A stretch of 64,000 bases of DNA from Microbacterium sp. 3J1. GTDB lineage: Bacteria > Actinomycetota > Actinomycetes > Actinomycetales > Microbacteriaceae. The stretch is from positions 124,001-188,000 of the forward strand of contig NZ_CDWI01000010.1 of NCBI RefSeq assembly GCF_001049495.1, in the 5' to 3' direction. How positions within the stretch are numbered: position 1 is the stretch's first letter; each line of letters begins with the position of its first letter. The notes beneath the pieces are model-generated. The model did no database searches and had not been told where the DNA came from. It saw only the letters and a list, made by a program, of their open reading frames with translations. Positions 52,545 to 60,290 of this stretch are shown here, in pieces. Position numbers and translations under genes: made by a program.

Positions 52545-53375
52545 ATGACAACGGTCAGCACTCCGCGTCGAGTGACGGTGTGGACCGCGCTTCTGGCCGT
52601 GATCGTCTACATCGCAATCGCTGTCTTCCTCGGCGATTTCCTGAGCGGCTTGGCCGATGACGACCAGCCCCTCCTGCAGTTCGTGTTGGGACACCTCGGC
52701 GCGTTGCCAGCGGGCATCGTCATTCTCCTGCTCTACGTCCGCTGGGCGGGGAACAGTGCTGATGTCTGGCGTGAGCGCCCCACGCCGATGCTCAGACCAC
52801 GCCGTCTGTGGCTGATCATCATCCCCGTTCTCGCGCTTGTCGTCGCGATATCGAACCTCTTCGATGTCGTGTGGTCGGAGACTTCGTTGGCCATGGCTGC
52901 CTTGATCGCCAGCGGTACGCTGCTGGTCGGTCTCGGGGAGGAACTCGCGATCCGCGGTGTCCTGCTCACTGCGGTTCGCGCCCGCCACGGCGAACTCGCC
53001 ACGCTCCTTGTCACGTCCTTCGTCTTCGGCCTCGCCCACGCCCCGGGATACGTGATCAGTGGCCTCCCGCCGCTGCTGATCGTGGTCCAAGTCTTCGCCC
53101 TCGCCGCCGCTGGCGCCGTCTTCTACTGGGTTCGACGCGTGAGCGGTCTCCTCTGGGTTGGAGTCCTTCTCCACGCATTCAGCGACTGGGCGCTCTACAT
53201 GGGGACCGCGACCGAACTGCCCTCCACCTCCATTCCTCAGGACCATGCCGCGTCTTCCGATACCACTCTCGTCGGGCTCCTGCAGGTCGCGCTCTGGGTC
53301 GCCCTCGCCGTCAGCGTCATCAGCGTGATCAGGGAAGACCGCCGCAACAAGCGGCAGAAGGCCGTCCTGGCGTAA
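52545..53375 (+). CDS. CPBP family intramembrane metalloprotease
   Basis: A 276-residue membrane protein with about eight hydrophobic segments. The CAAX-protease/bacteriocin-processing motifs are present: GEELAIRG (Glu132, Glu133, Arg137), FGLAHAPGY (His165) and LLHAFSDW (His about 210). Residues of this set coordinate the active-site water in Rce1-like proteases. Members mature bacteriocins, pheromones or stress signals, or give immunity. The GC content is visibly lower than in the preceding blocks. Confidence 0.92.
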   Translation: MTTVSTPRRVTVWTALLAVIVYIAIAVFLGDFLSGLADDDQPLLQFVLGHLGALPAGIVILLLYVRWAGNSADVWRERPTPMLRPRRLWLIIIPVLALVVAISNLFDVVWSETSLAMAALIASGTLLVGLGEELAIRGVLLTAVRARHGELATLLVTSFVFGLAHAPGYVISGLPPLLIVVQVFALAAAGAVFYWVRRVSGLLWVGVLLHAFSDWALYMGTATELPSTSIPQDHAASSDTTLVGLLQVALWVALAVSVISVIREDRRNKRQKAVLA

Positions 53376-53492
53376 GCCCTCACTACGTCCGCCAACTCCT
53401 CTGGATCAAACGGCCACACCGGAACCGTCTGCGGAAACGTGGTTCTGGGACCCCTTCGTCGCAGCACCTGACCATCACCCGGCTCGATCCGA

Positions 53493-53514
53493 CCGCAAAC
53501 GATCGTTTCTGGCG
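53493..53514. repeat. AAACGATCGTTT intergenic palindrome, copy 1
   Basis: Core AAACGATCGTTT (53497-53508) with CCGC and CTGGCG flanks. It lies between the convergent CPBP and GrpB genes. First of four copies in 2.4 kb, each in a different gap. The core is a perfect palindrome and the flanks are partly complementary. Confidence 0.85.
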
Positions 53515-53579
53515 TGATGGAGCGGCGTGCTCGTCCGAGCCGCCACGAAGGCTGCCCGGACACCGCTCCGCAGAGTGAG

Positions 53580-54203
53580 CTATTCGACAAGGGCGCGCGG
53601 GTGCGGGTCGTGGGCGTGCTGTGCGTCAGCGGTGAAGGCTCGCTCGTAGATGTCGTACACCGCAGCTGCTTTCAGATCGTTATAGCGGGCACTCCCGTCC
53701 CCCGCTGAAGCGGCGGCCTTCGCGGCGTTGTATCGCAGCCGGTCTGTCAGGTTCGTCCTGAGCCAGTCCGCGAAGACCACGTGACGTTGCGGCTCGATAG
53801 CACCCGGGCTCCAGACGTGCAGATTGGTGTTGGGTCGAGCGAACGTTAGCTGGCGGTGAGGATCTCCGCTCATCACGTCACGGAAGATGAGACGAAACCC
53901 AGCGGCCTCCAACCGAGGCATGTAGCTGTGTTCATCTTCCACATCGCGAACGATCACGTCGACATCGATGACAGGCTTCGCAGCAAGACCGGGAACTGAC
54001 GTCGATCCGACATGGGAAATCGATAGCGCGAGGTCTCCGATCGTCTCCATGAGCACCCTGCGAATCCCCTCGAATTGCTCTCCCCAGTCTTCGTCGTGTG
54101 CCTGCACGGCACCGGGAGCTGTCTGTCGGGTTGCGACTCGCTCGCCCTGGCGGGCGGCATTCGCGCCAGGGTTGAAAGGTCGCCAGAGAGGATGTGTGTG
54201 CAT
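53580..54203 (-). CDS. GrpB family protein
   Basis: A 207-residue protein of the GrpB (UPF0157) nucleotidyltransferase-fold family. The signature HVGSTSVPGLAAKPVIDVDV is at about residues 62-82, followed by the YMPRLEAAGFRL, NLHVW and FADWLRTN blocks. The N-terminus is about 30 residues longer than typical, so initiation further downstream is possible. The ATG at 54203 is preceded by GATGGT by 6 nt. It is transcribed opposite to its neighbours. Confidence 0.9.
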   Translation of the reverse strand: MHTHPLWRPFNPGANAARQGERVATRQTAPGAVQAHDEDWGEQFEGIRRVLMETIGDLALSISHVGSTSVPGLAAKPVIDVDVIVRDVEDEHSYMPRLEAAGFRLIFRDVMSGDPHRQLTFARPNTNLHVWSPGAIEPQRHVVFADWLRTNLTDRLRYNAAKAAASAGDGSARYNDLKAAAVYDIYERAFTADAQHAHDPHPRALVE

Positions 54204-54247
54204 GACGCAACCATCGCATGAGTGGTGAGCCTGCCGATCCCCGCACC

Positions 54248-54270
54248 CGCCGAAACGATCGTTTCTGGCG
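54248..54270. repeat. AAACGATCGTTT intergenic palindrome, copy 2
   Basis: CGCCG precedes the core AAACGATCGTTT (54253-54264), with CTGGCG behind it. It lies in the divergent gap between GrpB and the 2H phosphoesterase gene. The identical core and similar flanks tie it to copies 1, 3 and 4. Confidence 0.85.
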
Positions 54271-54364
54271 CTGGGACTTGGGATTCTCTGCGAGCGCCCC
54301 GCAAACGGTCACCGAAGCACGTAACAACGTTCAGTGCCGTACGGCCCATGAGTAGGGTCATCGT

Positions 54365-54949
54365 ATGCGCCGACCGTTCATGAAGAATCCTGGGCAGCTT
54401 GAGTCTCTCGAGGGGCAGCAGTACCTCGTGCTTCGCCCAACTTCAGGGGTGGCGGATCGATATGTGAGGGAGCAGAATGACGCTTTGGCTGTGGCGAGGC
54501 TGCCGCATCCCTACACCGGCCACGTGACGCTCCGAGGCTTCTACGAGCCAGCACGTCGTGAGGAGCTAGCCGCCCTCATACGTAGCTGGGCTTCCGAGCA
54601 ACAGCCGATCGAAATCATGGGCGAAGCAATCGATGCGTTCCCAGAGCCCTGGCAGATCCTCATCCTCCGGCTCGCCCGCACCCGCTCTCTGGTCTCCGCC
54701 TACGCAACATTGACCGAGCTGCTAGATGCGACTGATTTCCGACGGCTCGGTGAACTGCCCTTAGACGACTGGACTTTCCACATGTCGATCGTCTACGGCA
54801 AGACTTTGTCGGGCGAGGCCTGGGCGGCGATCGAGTCTGAGCGGGTCCAGAAGTTTGAGCACCCGATTCAGGAAACCGTCTTCGAAGCTGAGCTTGTCTC
54901 ATACTCGGATGGCACGGAACACAGCGAGATCATTTTGCTCGGTCGCTGA
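54365..54949 (+). CDS. 2H phosphoesterase superfamily protein (2'-5' RNA ligase-like)
   Basis: A 194-residue protein with the two H-x-T/S-x motifs that define the superfamily: GHVTLRGFY (His53, Thr55) and FHMSIVYG (His139, Ser141). They form a two-histidine active site that acts on 2',3'-cyclic phosphates or 2'-5' bonds in RNA or small nucleotides. TAGGGT stands 6 nt before the ATG, so the mRNA may be leaderless. Base composition is less GC-rich than that of the core genes. Confidence 0.88.
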   Translation: MRRPFMKNPGQLESLEGQQYLVLRPTSGVADRYVREQNDALAVARLPHPYTGHVTLRGFYEPARREELAALIRSWASEQQPIEIMGEAIDAFPEPWQILILRLARTRSLVSAYATLTELLDATDFRRLGELPLDDWTFHMSIVYGKTLSGEAWAAIESERVQKFEHPIQETVFEAELVSYSDGTEHSEIILLGR

Positions 54950-54995
54950 GCTGCTCTTCTCCGGCGCGTCGGTCATCCGCGGGCAGCACGCGACT

Positions 54996-55019
54996 CGCCG
55001 AAAACGATCGTTTGCGGCG
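54996..55019. repeat. AAACGATCGTTT intergenic palindrome, copy 3
   Basis: The most complete copy. CGCCG is followed by A, the core AAACGATCGTTT (55002-55013), G and CGGCG, giving a nearly perfect 24-bp palindrome. It lies between the 2H phosphoesterase and the uridine-kinase-like gene. Confidence 0.9.
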
Positions 55020-55095
55020 GGAGCCGGAGTTCGACATTGAGTGCACGCCGGAAGTATCTTTCGAATGCTGTGTGAGCCGGCGGTTACGGTGGGCT

Positions 55096-55782
55096 GTGCA
55101 GATTTCAGACTCGCGCTCGACCGTGTTGACCCAACTGCTGAAGGAGATCGAGGACGTTCGGCCGCACGATCAGGCCCTCATCGCTGTAGATGGTTTCGAC
55201 GGGGCTGGGAAGACGCATCTTTCTGGTGAACTAGCCGCCGTGTCCCGAGTGCGAGGCCGCAGGCCCATCGTGACCGTCAGCATTGACGGATTTCACCGCC
55301 CGAGGTCGGAACGTCGAGCCGCGGGCACGGGGCCTGAAGGTTTCTATTCCGGGTCGTATGCGTACGACATGTTCTACGCGCAGGTCGTAGAGTCGCTTCG
55401 CACGCGAGGCACTATCAAGGCCGCAGTCTGGGACGTTGCTCGTGACGAACCCGTGGACGCACCGGAGATTAGCGTCCCGCTGGATGCCGTCGTCCTCGTC
55501 GATGGCATCTTCCTCCAGCGCCCGGAGCTTAGAGAAATCTGGGACGCTGCGGTCTGGGTCCATGCACCGTTCGAAGTCAGCGTCCCGCGAGGTAACGCCC
55601 GATTCTCGGGGAACCACGACCCCGATCCGGAGGCCCCAGAGAACCACCGCTACGTCGGGGGTCAGCGTCTGTATCTCACACAGGCCCGGCCCGCGGAACG
55701 GGCGACATGGGTCTGGAATAACGAGGTACTCGATCAGCCGAGTTTGGGACGAAACCAGGAACGCCGGAACTCGATGAAGTAG
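55096..55782 (+). CDS. Uridine kinase-like P-loop protein
   Basis: A 228-residue NTPase. Walker A is VDGFDGAGKTHL (residues 31-42) and SIDGFHRP follows near 72 in the position where uridine and pantothenate kinases bind substrate. Further blocks (VVLVDGIFLQRPELREIWDAAVWVHAPFEVSVPRGNAR) support the family. True substrate unknown. The GTG start at 55096 follows TACGGT by 5 nt; an upstream ATG at 55012 overlaps repeat copy 3 and is less likely. Confidence 0.87.
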   Translation: MQISDSRSTVLTQLLKEIEDVRPHDQALIAVDGFDGAGKTHLSGELAAVSRVRGRRPIVTVSIDGFHRPRSERRAAGTGPEGFYSGSYAYDMFYAQVVESLRTRGTIKAAVWDVARDEPVDAPEISVPLDAVVLVDGIFLQRPELREIWDAAVWVHAPFEVSVPRGNARFSGNHDPDPEAPENHRYVGGQRLYLTQARPAERATWVWNNEVLDQPSLGRNQERRNSMK

Positions 55783-55803
55783 CGACGTAGCGTTTCGCGC
55801 GGC

Positions 55804-55829
55804 GCGAGGTCGTGGTCCCACGACCTCGC
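55804..55829 (+). terminator. Hairpin after the uridine-kinase-like gene
   Basis: GCGAGGTCGTGG (55804-55815) and CCACGACCTCGC (55818-55829) form a perfect 12-bp stem with a 2-nt loop, 21 nt behind the stop codon and immediately before repeat copy 4. Terminator or stabilising hairpin is likely. Confidence 0.7.
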
Positions 55830-55831
55830 TT

Positions 55832-55853
55832 CCGTAAACGATCGTTTGCGGCG
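55832..55853. repeat. AAACGATCGTTT intergenic palindrome, copy 4
   Basis: CCGT, then the core AAACGATCGTTT (55836-55847), then GCGGCG. It lies between the uridine-kinase-like gene and a lipoprotein gene, right after the hairpin at 55804-55829. Weaker relatives such as CCGCAAACGGTC occur near 54299 and 57489. Confidence 0.85.
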
Positions 55854-56069
55854 CGCTTCACCGTTCAGGCTTCGAACGCGTGCCACGCGCGCTCATCGTA
55901 ACCACCAAACGGCAGACCTTTTCGTCAAGCCGACCTTTGCCGATCGGTTCGAATCAGGGTCTGGAACCGAGACTTGGGCTGGCCCGCGTTCATATCGGCG
56001 ACAGGCGCACGAGTCTGTCCACCGAAGAGAGGACAGACGCTGGATCGCGGATCACGCCAGAATGCAGGA

Positions 56070-56687
56070 ATGGCAAAGCGGAGCAGTGTCGTAGCGGCGG
56101 GGGCGCTCGTATGTCTCCTGTCTGGTACGACGGTCCTTCTCTCCGGATGCGTCGCGCCGGTATCGGGCGCCCCCGCGTCGCCCTCAGCGATCGCGTCGGC
56201 GCCGAGCGCGGCCTCGACCCAGCAGCCGGCCGATTCGGCCACAATCGACCCGACGCCCGAGTCCCCGCCGACGGCCGAACCCACACCGGGCTGCATGCGC
56301 GCGGATGGAGGCGGAATCATCCTGCCCAGTGGACTGCTCAACGTGGACCTGTATGTGAGAATGCACGACTACGGAGCCCGAGAGGGAGCGACCGGCACTG
56401 CGCAGTATGCCGAGGATGGCTCACCCGCCTCCTATGAAGTCGCGTCAGGTGACTACGAAGACGCGATTCTGGACCGGTTCTGCGTCGGCTATTACTACCT
56501 GGATGCACTGAACGCGGTACGGCGTGGAGGTGTCAGCTCTGTGGGTACGGCCCACCAGGTGTACTTCGCGAACCCCCACGTCGGTGACACTCTCAATCTC
56601 AGCCCGTACACGATCACGACCGTCGGCGACGTCAACGGCGAGGTGTTCGCCTACGAGACGAGCTTCGTCCTGCCGCTGCAGCGATGA
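56070..56687 (+). CDS. Secreted lipoprotein, LysM-like (paralogue B)
   Basis: A 205-residue lipoprotein (lipobox L-L-S-G-C, Cys27) with an Ala/Ser/Pro-rich linker. A domain then lies between Cys75 and Cys138 that matches paralogue A (51551): GARE, YAEDGSPASYEVASGDYEDAI and LDRFC correspond to GARE, FDEEGTPVTYTVEPGDVEAVI and AERLC. The segment HVGDTLNLSPY fits the end of the LysM-like fold. The ATG at 56070 gives a normal signal peptide; CAGAAT stands 6 nt before it. The stop overlaps the start of the next lipoprotein by 4 nt. Confidence 0.8.
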   Translation: MAKRSSVVAAGALVCLLSGTTVLLSGCVAPVSGAPASPSAIASAPSAASTQQPADSATIDPTPESPPTAEPTPGCMRADGGGIILPSGLLNVDLYVRMHDYGAREGATGTAQYAEDGSPASYEVASGDYEDAILDRFCVGYYYLDALNAVRRGGVSSVGTAHQVYFANPHVGDTLNLSPYTITTVGDVNGEVFAYETSFVLPLQR

Positions 56688-57100
56688 AAGTGCCTCAGCT
56701 GCACCGGCAGAAGCTATCCGCCAGTAGCTCCGGCTCAAGGAGGGGCACGTCGAAGATCGTCGTCCTGGTCATGGTCGCAGGATCTGTCTCTCTCGGGCTG
56801 GCTGCCTGCGCGCCACCTGAGCAGAGCGCCGAAGAGCGTGCCCGCGAGATCGCGGAGCGGTGGATTGACGCGAGCCAGTGGGGTGATGAAGAGTCCGCGC
56901 AGGAATTGTCCTGCGGGCCGATTCTCGGAGGCGTGAACTCCGACATGCCAGAACTCGAAAGTCATACATTGGACGTCACCCCGCACCGGGACGGTCAGTT
57001 CGTCATCAGGGTGACGAAGGTGTTCTCGGATTACCCCGACCTCGTGACGAACCTGGGAGTGCGGACGGACGGCGAGCTCTGCATCTCGTGGGTCAGGTGA
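56684..57100 (+). CDS. Small lipoprotein, hypothetical
   Basis: A 138-residue protein with a signal sequence ending in L-A-A-C (Cys42) after a longer-than-usual N-terminal part. A short acidic-basic stretch (SAEERAREIAERWIDASQWGDEE) is followed by a small beta-rich domain with Cys77 and Cys133. It overlaps the preceding lipoprotein gene (ATGA) and is thus co-translated with it. No family recognised. Confidence 0.7.
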   Translation: MKVPQLHRQKLSASSSGSRRGTSKIVVLVMVAGSVSLGLAACAPPEQSAEERAREIAERWIDASQWGDEESAQELSCGPILGGVNSDMPELESHTLDVTPHRDGQFVIRVTKVFSDYPDLVTNLGVRTDGELCISWVR

Positions 57101-57140
57101 CAGTGCCCCTGAGCGGGTGGCTCATCGCCACTTGCGTGTG

Positions 57141-57404
57141 TCACGGCAGCGTGTCTATCTCCGCCCCGTACTGCTCCGCGTTCTGCGTCGTCGACATCAA
57201 GATCGAATCATCGCCGGCGTCCTCCTCGATAGCCGGCGGACAGTCGAGATCGCCGATCGAGAGCGGGTTAGGTGAACTTGCCGGTGAGCATTCCACAGGG
57301 GTGACGCGATCGGCTAGTGGAAGGCAGTCCGGAAGCTCGATCCACGCTCGACTGAAAACGGAGAACGTCACGGATCCGTCAGCGTTCTCGACGATGTCGA
57401 ACAC
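57141..57404 (-). CDS. Hypothetical protein or gene remnant
   Basis: An 87-codon frame with protein-like composition (FDIVENADGSVTFSVFSRAW, then IELPDCLPLADRVTP, with three cysteines). The same frame stays protein-like upstream of the GTG (DPADTVRTRAV) until a stop codon. No ribosome-binding site precedes the GTG. It may be a small gene or the end of a decayed larger gene. The rest of the gap 57101-57591 shows only a faint relative of the AAACGATCGTTT repeat near 57489. Confidence 0.35.
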   Translation of the reverse strand: MFDIVENADGSVTFSVFSRAWIELPDCLPLADRVTPVECSPASSPNPLSIGDLDCPPAIEEDAGDDSILMSTTQNAEQYGAEIDTLP

Positions 57405-57591
57405 GGCACGCGTCCGAACGGTGTCCGCTGGGTCATGCGTCGGTCAGTCCCACATGAGATCCAATCCAGTGGAGGGCGCGTAGCGGCTCCCGCAAACGGT
57501 CGTCACAAGCAGCCGACGGCACGGGATTCCGGCGGGCCCGCGCGACGGCGATACTTGACTCTGACACTGTGGAAGGCGAGAGAACTGAGAC

Positions 57592-58395
57592 ATGTTATCC
57601 ATCGGAGCCTTTGCGCAGGTCGGCCAGGTGACCCACCGGATGCTGCGGCATTGGGACACCGCTGGTCTGCTCATACCAGCTCACGTGGACGAGTACAGCG
57701 GCTACCGCTCCTACGATCCTTCGCAACTTGAACGCCTGCATCGGATCGTTGCACTGCGGCAGCTCGGCTTCGGTCTCGACGACATCTCGTCGATTCTTGA
57801 CCGCGGAGTCGATGGGAATCGCATCGCCGCTCTGTTGCGTATCCGACGCGCTGAGGTCGAGCAGGAACACCGCATCGCTGCTGACCGACTCGTTGACGTG
57901 GAACGGCGGCTCCAACTCATCGAGAAGGAGAACCACATGTCCCGGATAGAGATCGTCGAGAAGTCGCTGCCGGCTGTCCGCCTGGCCGCCCGCCGCGTAG
58001 TCGTCGCAGATCAACCTGAGGTCGCACGTGTGGTGGGCCCCGCGTTCGATGCCGTTTCCGAGATCATCGGCGATGAGTGCGGGTCTCTGACGACGCCGAT
58101 CGCACAGTACGAGACGATCGAAGACGGTCTGCAAGTCATCGCCGGCTACGCCTACAACGGACCCGTCCGTGATGGCTTCGACGTTGTCGATCTGCCCGCC
58201 GCTGAAGTAGCCGTCTGTGGCATCCATCTCGGTTCCATGGATCACATCGCCGAAAGCTGGCAAGCGATCCACGCTGAGATATTCGCCCGAGGGCTCGTTC
58301 ACTCAGGGCCGTGTCGGGAGCTCTATGTCCGGGCGGTCTCGGAAAACCAATCCGATTGGGTGACGGAGTTGCAGCAGCCTGTTCGTCGCAGCTGA
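57592..58395 (+). CDS. MerR family regulator with GyrI-like effector domain
   Basis: A 267-residue BmrR-type regulator. The N-terminal MerR winged helix (FAQVGQVTHRMLRHWDTAGLLIPAHVDEYSGYRSYDPSQLERLHRI) is followed by a coiled coil (about 80-118) and a GyrI-like small-molecule-binding domain (about 120-265). Such proteins sense multidrug or hydrophobic compounds. It is followed by a convergent oxidoreductase gene, so its target may lie elsewhere. Confidence 0.9.
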   Translation: MLSIGAFAQVGQVTHRMLRHWDTAGLLIPAHVDEYSGYRSYDPSQLERLHRIVALRQLGFGLDDISSILDRGVDGNRIAALLRIRRAEVEQEHRIAADRLVDVERRLQLIEKENHMSRIEIVEKSLPAVRLAARRVVVADQPEVARVVGPAFDAVSEIIGDECGSLTTPIAQYETIEDGLQVIAGYAYNGPVRDGFDVVDLPAAEVAVCGIHLGSMDHIAESWQAIHAEIFARGLVHSGPCRELYVRAVSENQSDWVTELQQPVRRS

Positions 58396-58466
58396 AGGCT
58401 GTCTATGACGGACCCGCATCCCCTCTGGCTGTTCACAACGGCTTGAGTCCCCAAATCCGTCGCCGA

Positions 58467-59456
58467 TCACGGGATGCGCAGCACGACGTTGCCGCGTTTG
58501 CGCCCGGTGTCGACGTAGCGGTGCGCATCGACGATGTCGGCCAGGTCGTAGGAGCGATCGATCACGGGCTGATAGCGACCGGAGTCTGCGAGGCTGACGA
58601 GGTGGGCCAGTTCTTCTGCGCCGGGCTTGTCGACATCCCAGATGACGAGCTTCCCCGATCGGCGACCCTGCCGGCGGCTGCGCAGCATCGATCGCAGGTC
58701 GCTGATGACGAGCAAGAGGGCTCCGCCGGGGTTGATGGACTCCTCGACCCGGTCGAAGGTGGCGTTGCCGACGCAGTCGACGATGACGTCGTACGTCTCA
58801 TCTCCTGCGGTGACGTCCTGACGCGTGTAGTCGATGACCCGGTCGGCGCCGAGCGACGTGACCAGCGGGGCGTTGCCGCTGCTCGTGACGGCGGTCACCA
58901 CGGCGCCGAGGTGCGTCGCGAGTTGGATCGCGGCTGTGCCCACCGCGCCTGACCCTCCGTTGACGAGCACCGTCGTGCCCGGCCCTATCGCGACCTTCGA
59001 GAAGAAGGCCTGGGCGGTGATGCCTCCGAACACGAGTGCCGCCGCCTCCTCGAGCGACAGGGAGGTGGGGGCTCGGGTGATCGCCCCGTCAGCGGCGATG
59101 CACACGTACTCGGCGTGACCGCCGAACGCTGCGCCCATGGCGGCGATGACCCGGTCGCCCGGGGTGAAGGCGGTGACGCCGGAGCCGACCGCCTCGATGA
59201 CACCCGCGGCGTCCATGCCCAGGACGGGACGGCTGGGTCGGAAGACGCCGAGCCCGACGGCGGCGAGCATCCCCAGACCGGCCGGAATGTCACGAGCGCG
59301 AGCCCGGTGGTCGGCCACGCTCACCGTACTCGCGTGCACCCGGATGAGCACCTCTCCGGCTCTCGGCGCCGGGATGGCACGCTGTTCGATGTGGACCTCT
59401 TCTGGGGCGCCGAAGCGGCGGTAGACGGCCGCGGTCATGGTCGTGTCGGTTGTCAT
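58467..59456 (-). CDS. Zinc-independent alcohol dehydrogenase/quinone oxidoreductase family
   Basis: A 329-residue medium-chain dehydrogenase. The cofactor motif is VNGGSGAVGTAAIQLA (about 163-178), the substrate channel residues come from VHASTVSVADHRAR and VLGMDAAGVIEAVG, and catalytic zinc ligands are absent, as expected for the QOR branch. It diverges from a DUF2306 membrane protein, and both start codons lie inside copies of one 14-bp inverted repeat. Confidence 0.92.
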   Translation of the reverse strand: MTTDTTMTAAVYRRFGAPEEVHIEQRAIPAPRAGEVLIRVHASTVSVADHRARARDIPAGLGMLAAVGLGVFRPSRPVLGMDAAGVIEAVGSGVTAFTPGDRVIAAMGAAFGGHAEYVCIAADGAITRAPTSLSLEEAAALVFGGITAQAFFSKVAIGPGTTVLVNGGSGAVGTAAIQLATHLGAVVTAVTSSGNAPLVTSLGADRVIDYTRQDVTAGDETYDVIVDCVGNATFDRVEESINPGGALLLVISDLRSMLRSRRQGRRSGKLVIWDVDKPGAEELAHLVSLADSGRYQPVIDRSYDLADIVDAHRYVDTGRKRGNVVLRIP

Positions 59457-59590
59457 GTCTCGATGCTCCCCGCCGCGCGTCCGGGCGTCATCGGCCGGGC
59501 GACCCGGATCCGATCGGCCGAAAGTACGAGTCCGAGTCCGTGCGGAGGGCCGATGTCCGCCGCGCGCGGCCGCGCCAGCATCGAGACATG
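59454..59590. promoter_or_regulatory. 14-bp inverted repeat containing both divergent start codons
   Basis: AGCATCGAGACATG occurs at 59577-59590 and as its exact reverse complement at 59454-59467. Each copy ends in the ATG of the gene that reads outwards (oxidoreductase to the left, DUF2306 to the right). The same 14 bases thus precede and include both start codons, which suggests a common control element or duplicated promoter-start segment. Confidence 0.65.
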
Positions 59591-60286
59591 TCGCAACCGA
59601 TGAAAGTCACACGCCCGACGCTCGGCCCGAAGGAGGAGCGTCGGCGATCGAAGAGCGGATGGCTCGCGATCACCGGCCTCCTGCTGCTCAGTGCGCTCCC
59701 CGTGCTCGGCGGTGTCCTGCGTCTGACGGAGGTGGGCGCCGACCCCGACGGCACGCCGCTCCTGACCTCGACGGTCGCGTTGATCGCTCACGTCGTGGCG
59801 ATGACCGTGTACTGCGTCCTCGGCGCCTTCCAGTTCTCTCCTGCCCTCCGGACGCGACGCCGGTGGCACCGTGCCGCCGGCCGCGTACTGGTCCCTGCGG
59901 GGTTCATCGCGGCCCTCTCCGCCATCTGGCTCGCGCTGTTCTTCGGCGGGCCCGCTGACGAGCTCGCCCTGGCGATGATCCGCTTCGTCTTCGCGGTGGC
60001 GATGACGATGTTCCTCGTGCGAGCAGTGATCGCGATCAGACGTAGAGACTTCGCGGCACACGGAGCATGGATGACCAGGGCCTACGCGATCGCCATCTCC
60101 GGCGGAACCCAGGCGCTCGTCTTCGCACTGTGGACCATCCCGCTCGGCGAGGTCGACGCGTTCGGAGAGGCGTGGCTCGTCGCCGCGGCGTTCGTGATCA
60201 ACAGCGTCGTGGCGGAGTCGCTGATCCGGCGGCGATCCGCACGGCGGACGCGCGGTGTGTCGAGCCGTGGCGCACTTGTATCCTGA
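59588..60286 (+). CDS. DUF2306 family membrane protein
   Basis: A 232-residue membrane protein with six or seven hydrophobic segments. Blocks such as RRRWHRAAGRVLVPAGFIAAL, FRRDFAAHGAWMTRAYAIAISGGTQ and the final VINSVVAESLIRRR tail are typical of DUF2306/YozB-like proteins; function is unknown. The ATG at 59588 is used; the earlier ATG at 59450 would overlap the divergent gene. It lies directly before a two-component system. Confidence 0.85.
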   Translation: MSQPMKVTRPTLGPKEERRRSKSGWLAITGLLLLSALPVLGGVLRLTEVGADPDGTPLLTSTVALIAHVVAMTVYCVLGAFQFSPALRTRRRWHRAAGRVLVPAGFIAALSAIWLALFFGGPADELALAMIRFVFAVAMTMFLVRAVIAIRRRDFAAHGAWMTRAYAIAISGGTQALVFALWTIPLGEVDAFGEAWLVAAAFVINSVVAESLIRRRSARRTRGVSSRGALVS

Positions 60287-60290
60287 CCTG

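Noticed and set aside
53493..55853. AAACGATCGTTT repeats as integron attC sites
   Set aside because: They lack the R'' and L'' boxes and the GTTRRRY/RYYYAAC ends with variable hairpin, genes lie in both directions, and no integron integrase is present.
53493..55853. AAACGATCGTTT repeats as a CRISPR array
   Set aside because: Spacing is about 750-840 nt with genes between the copies, and no cas genes are present.
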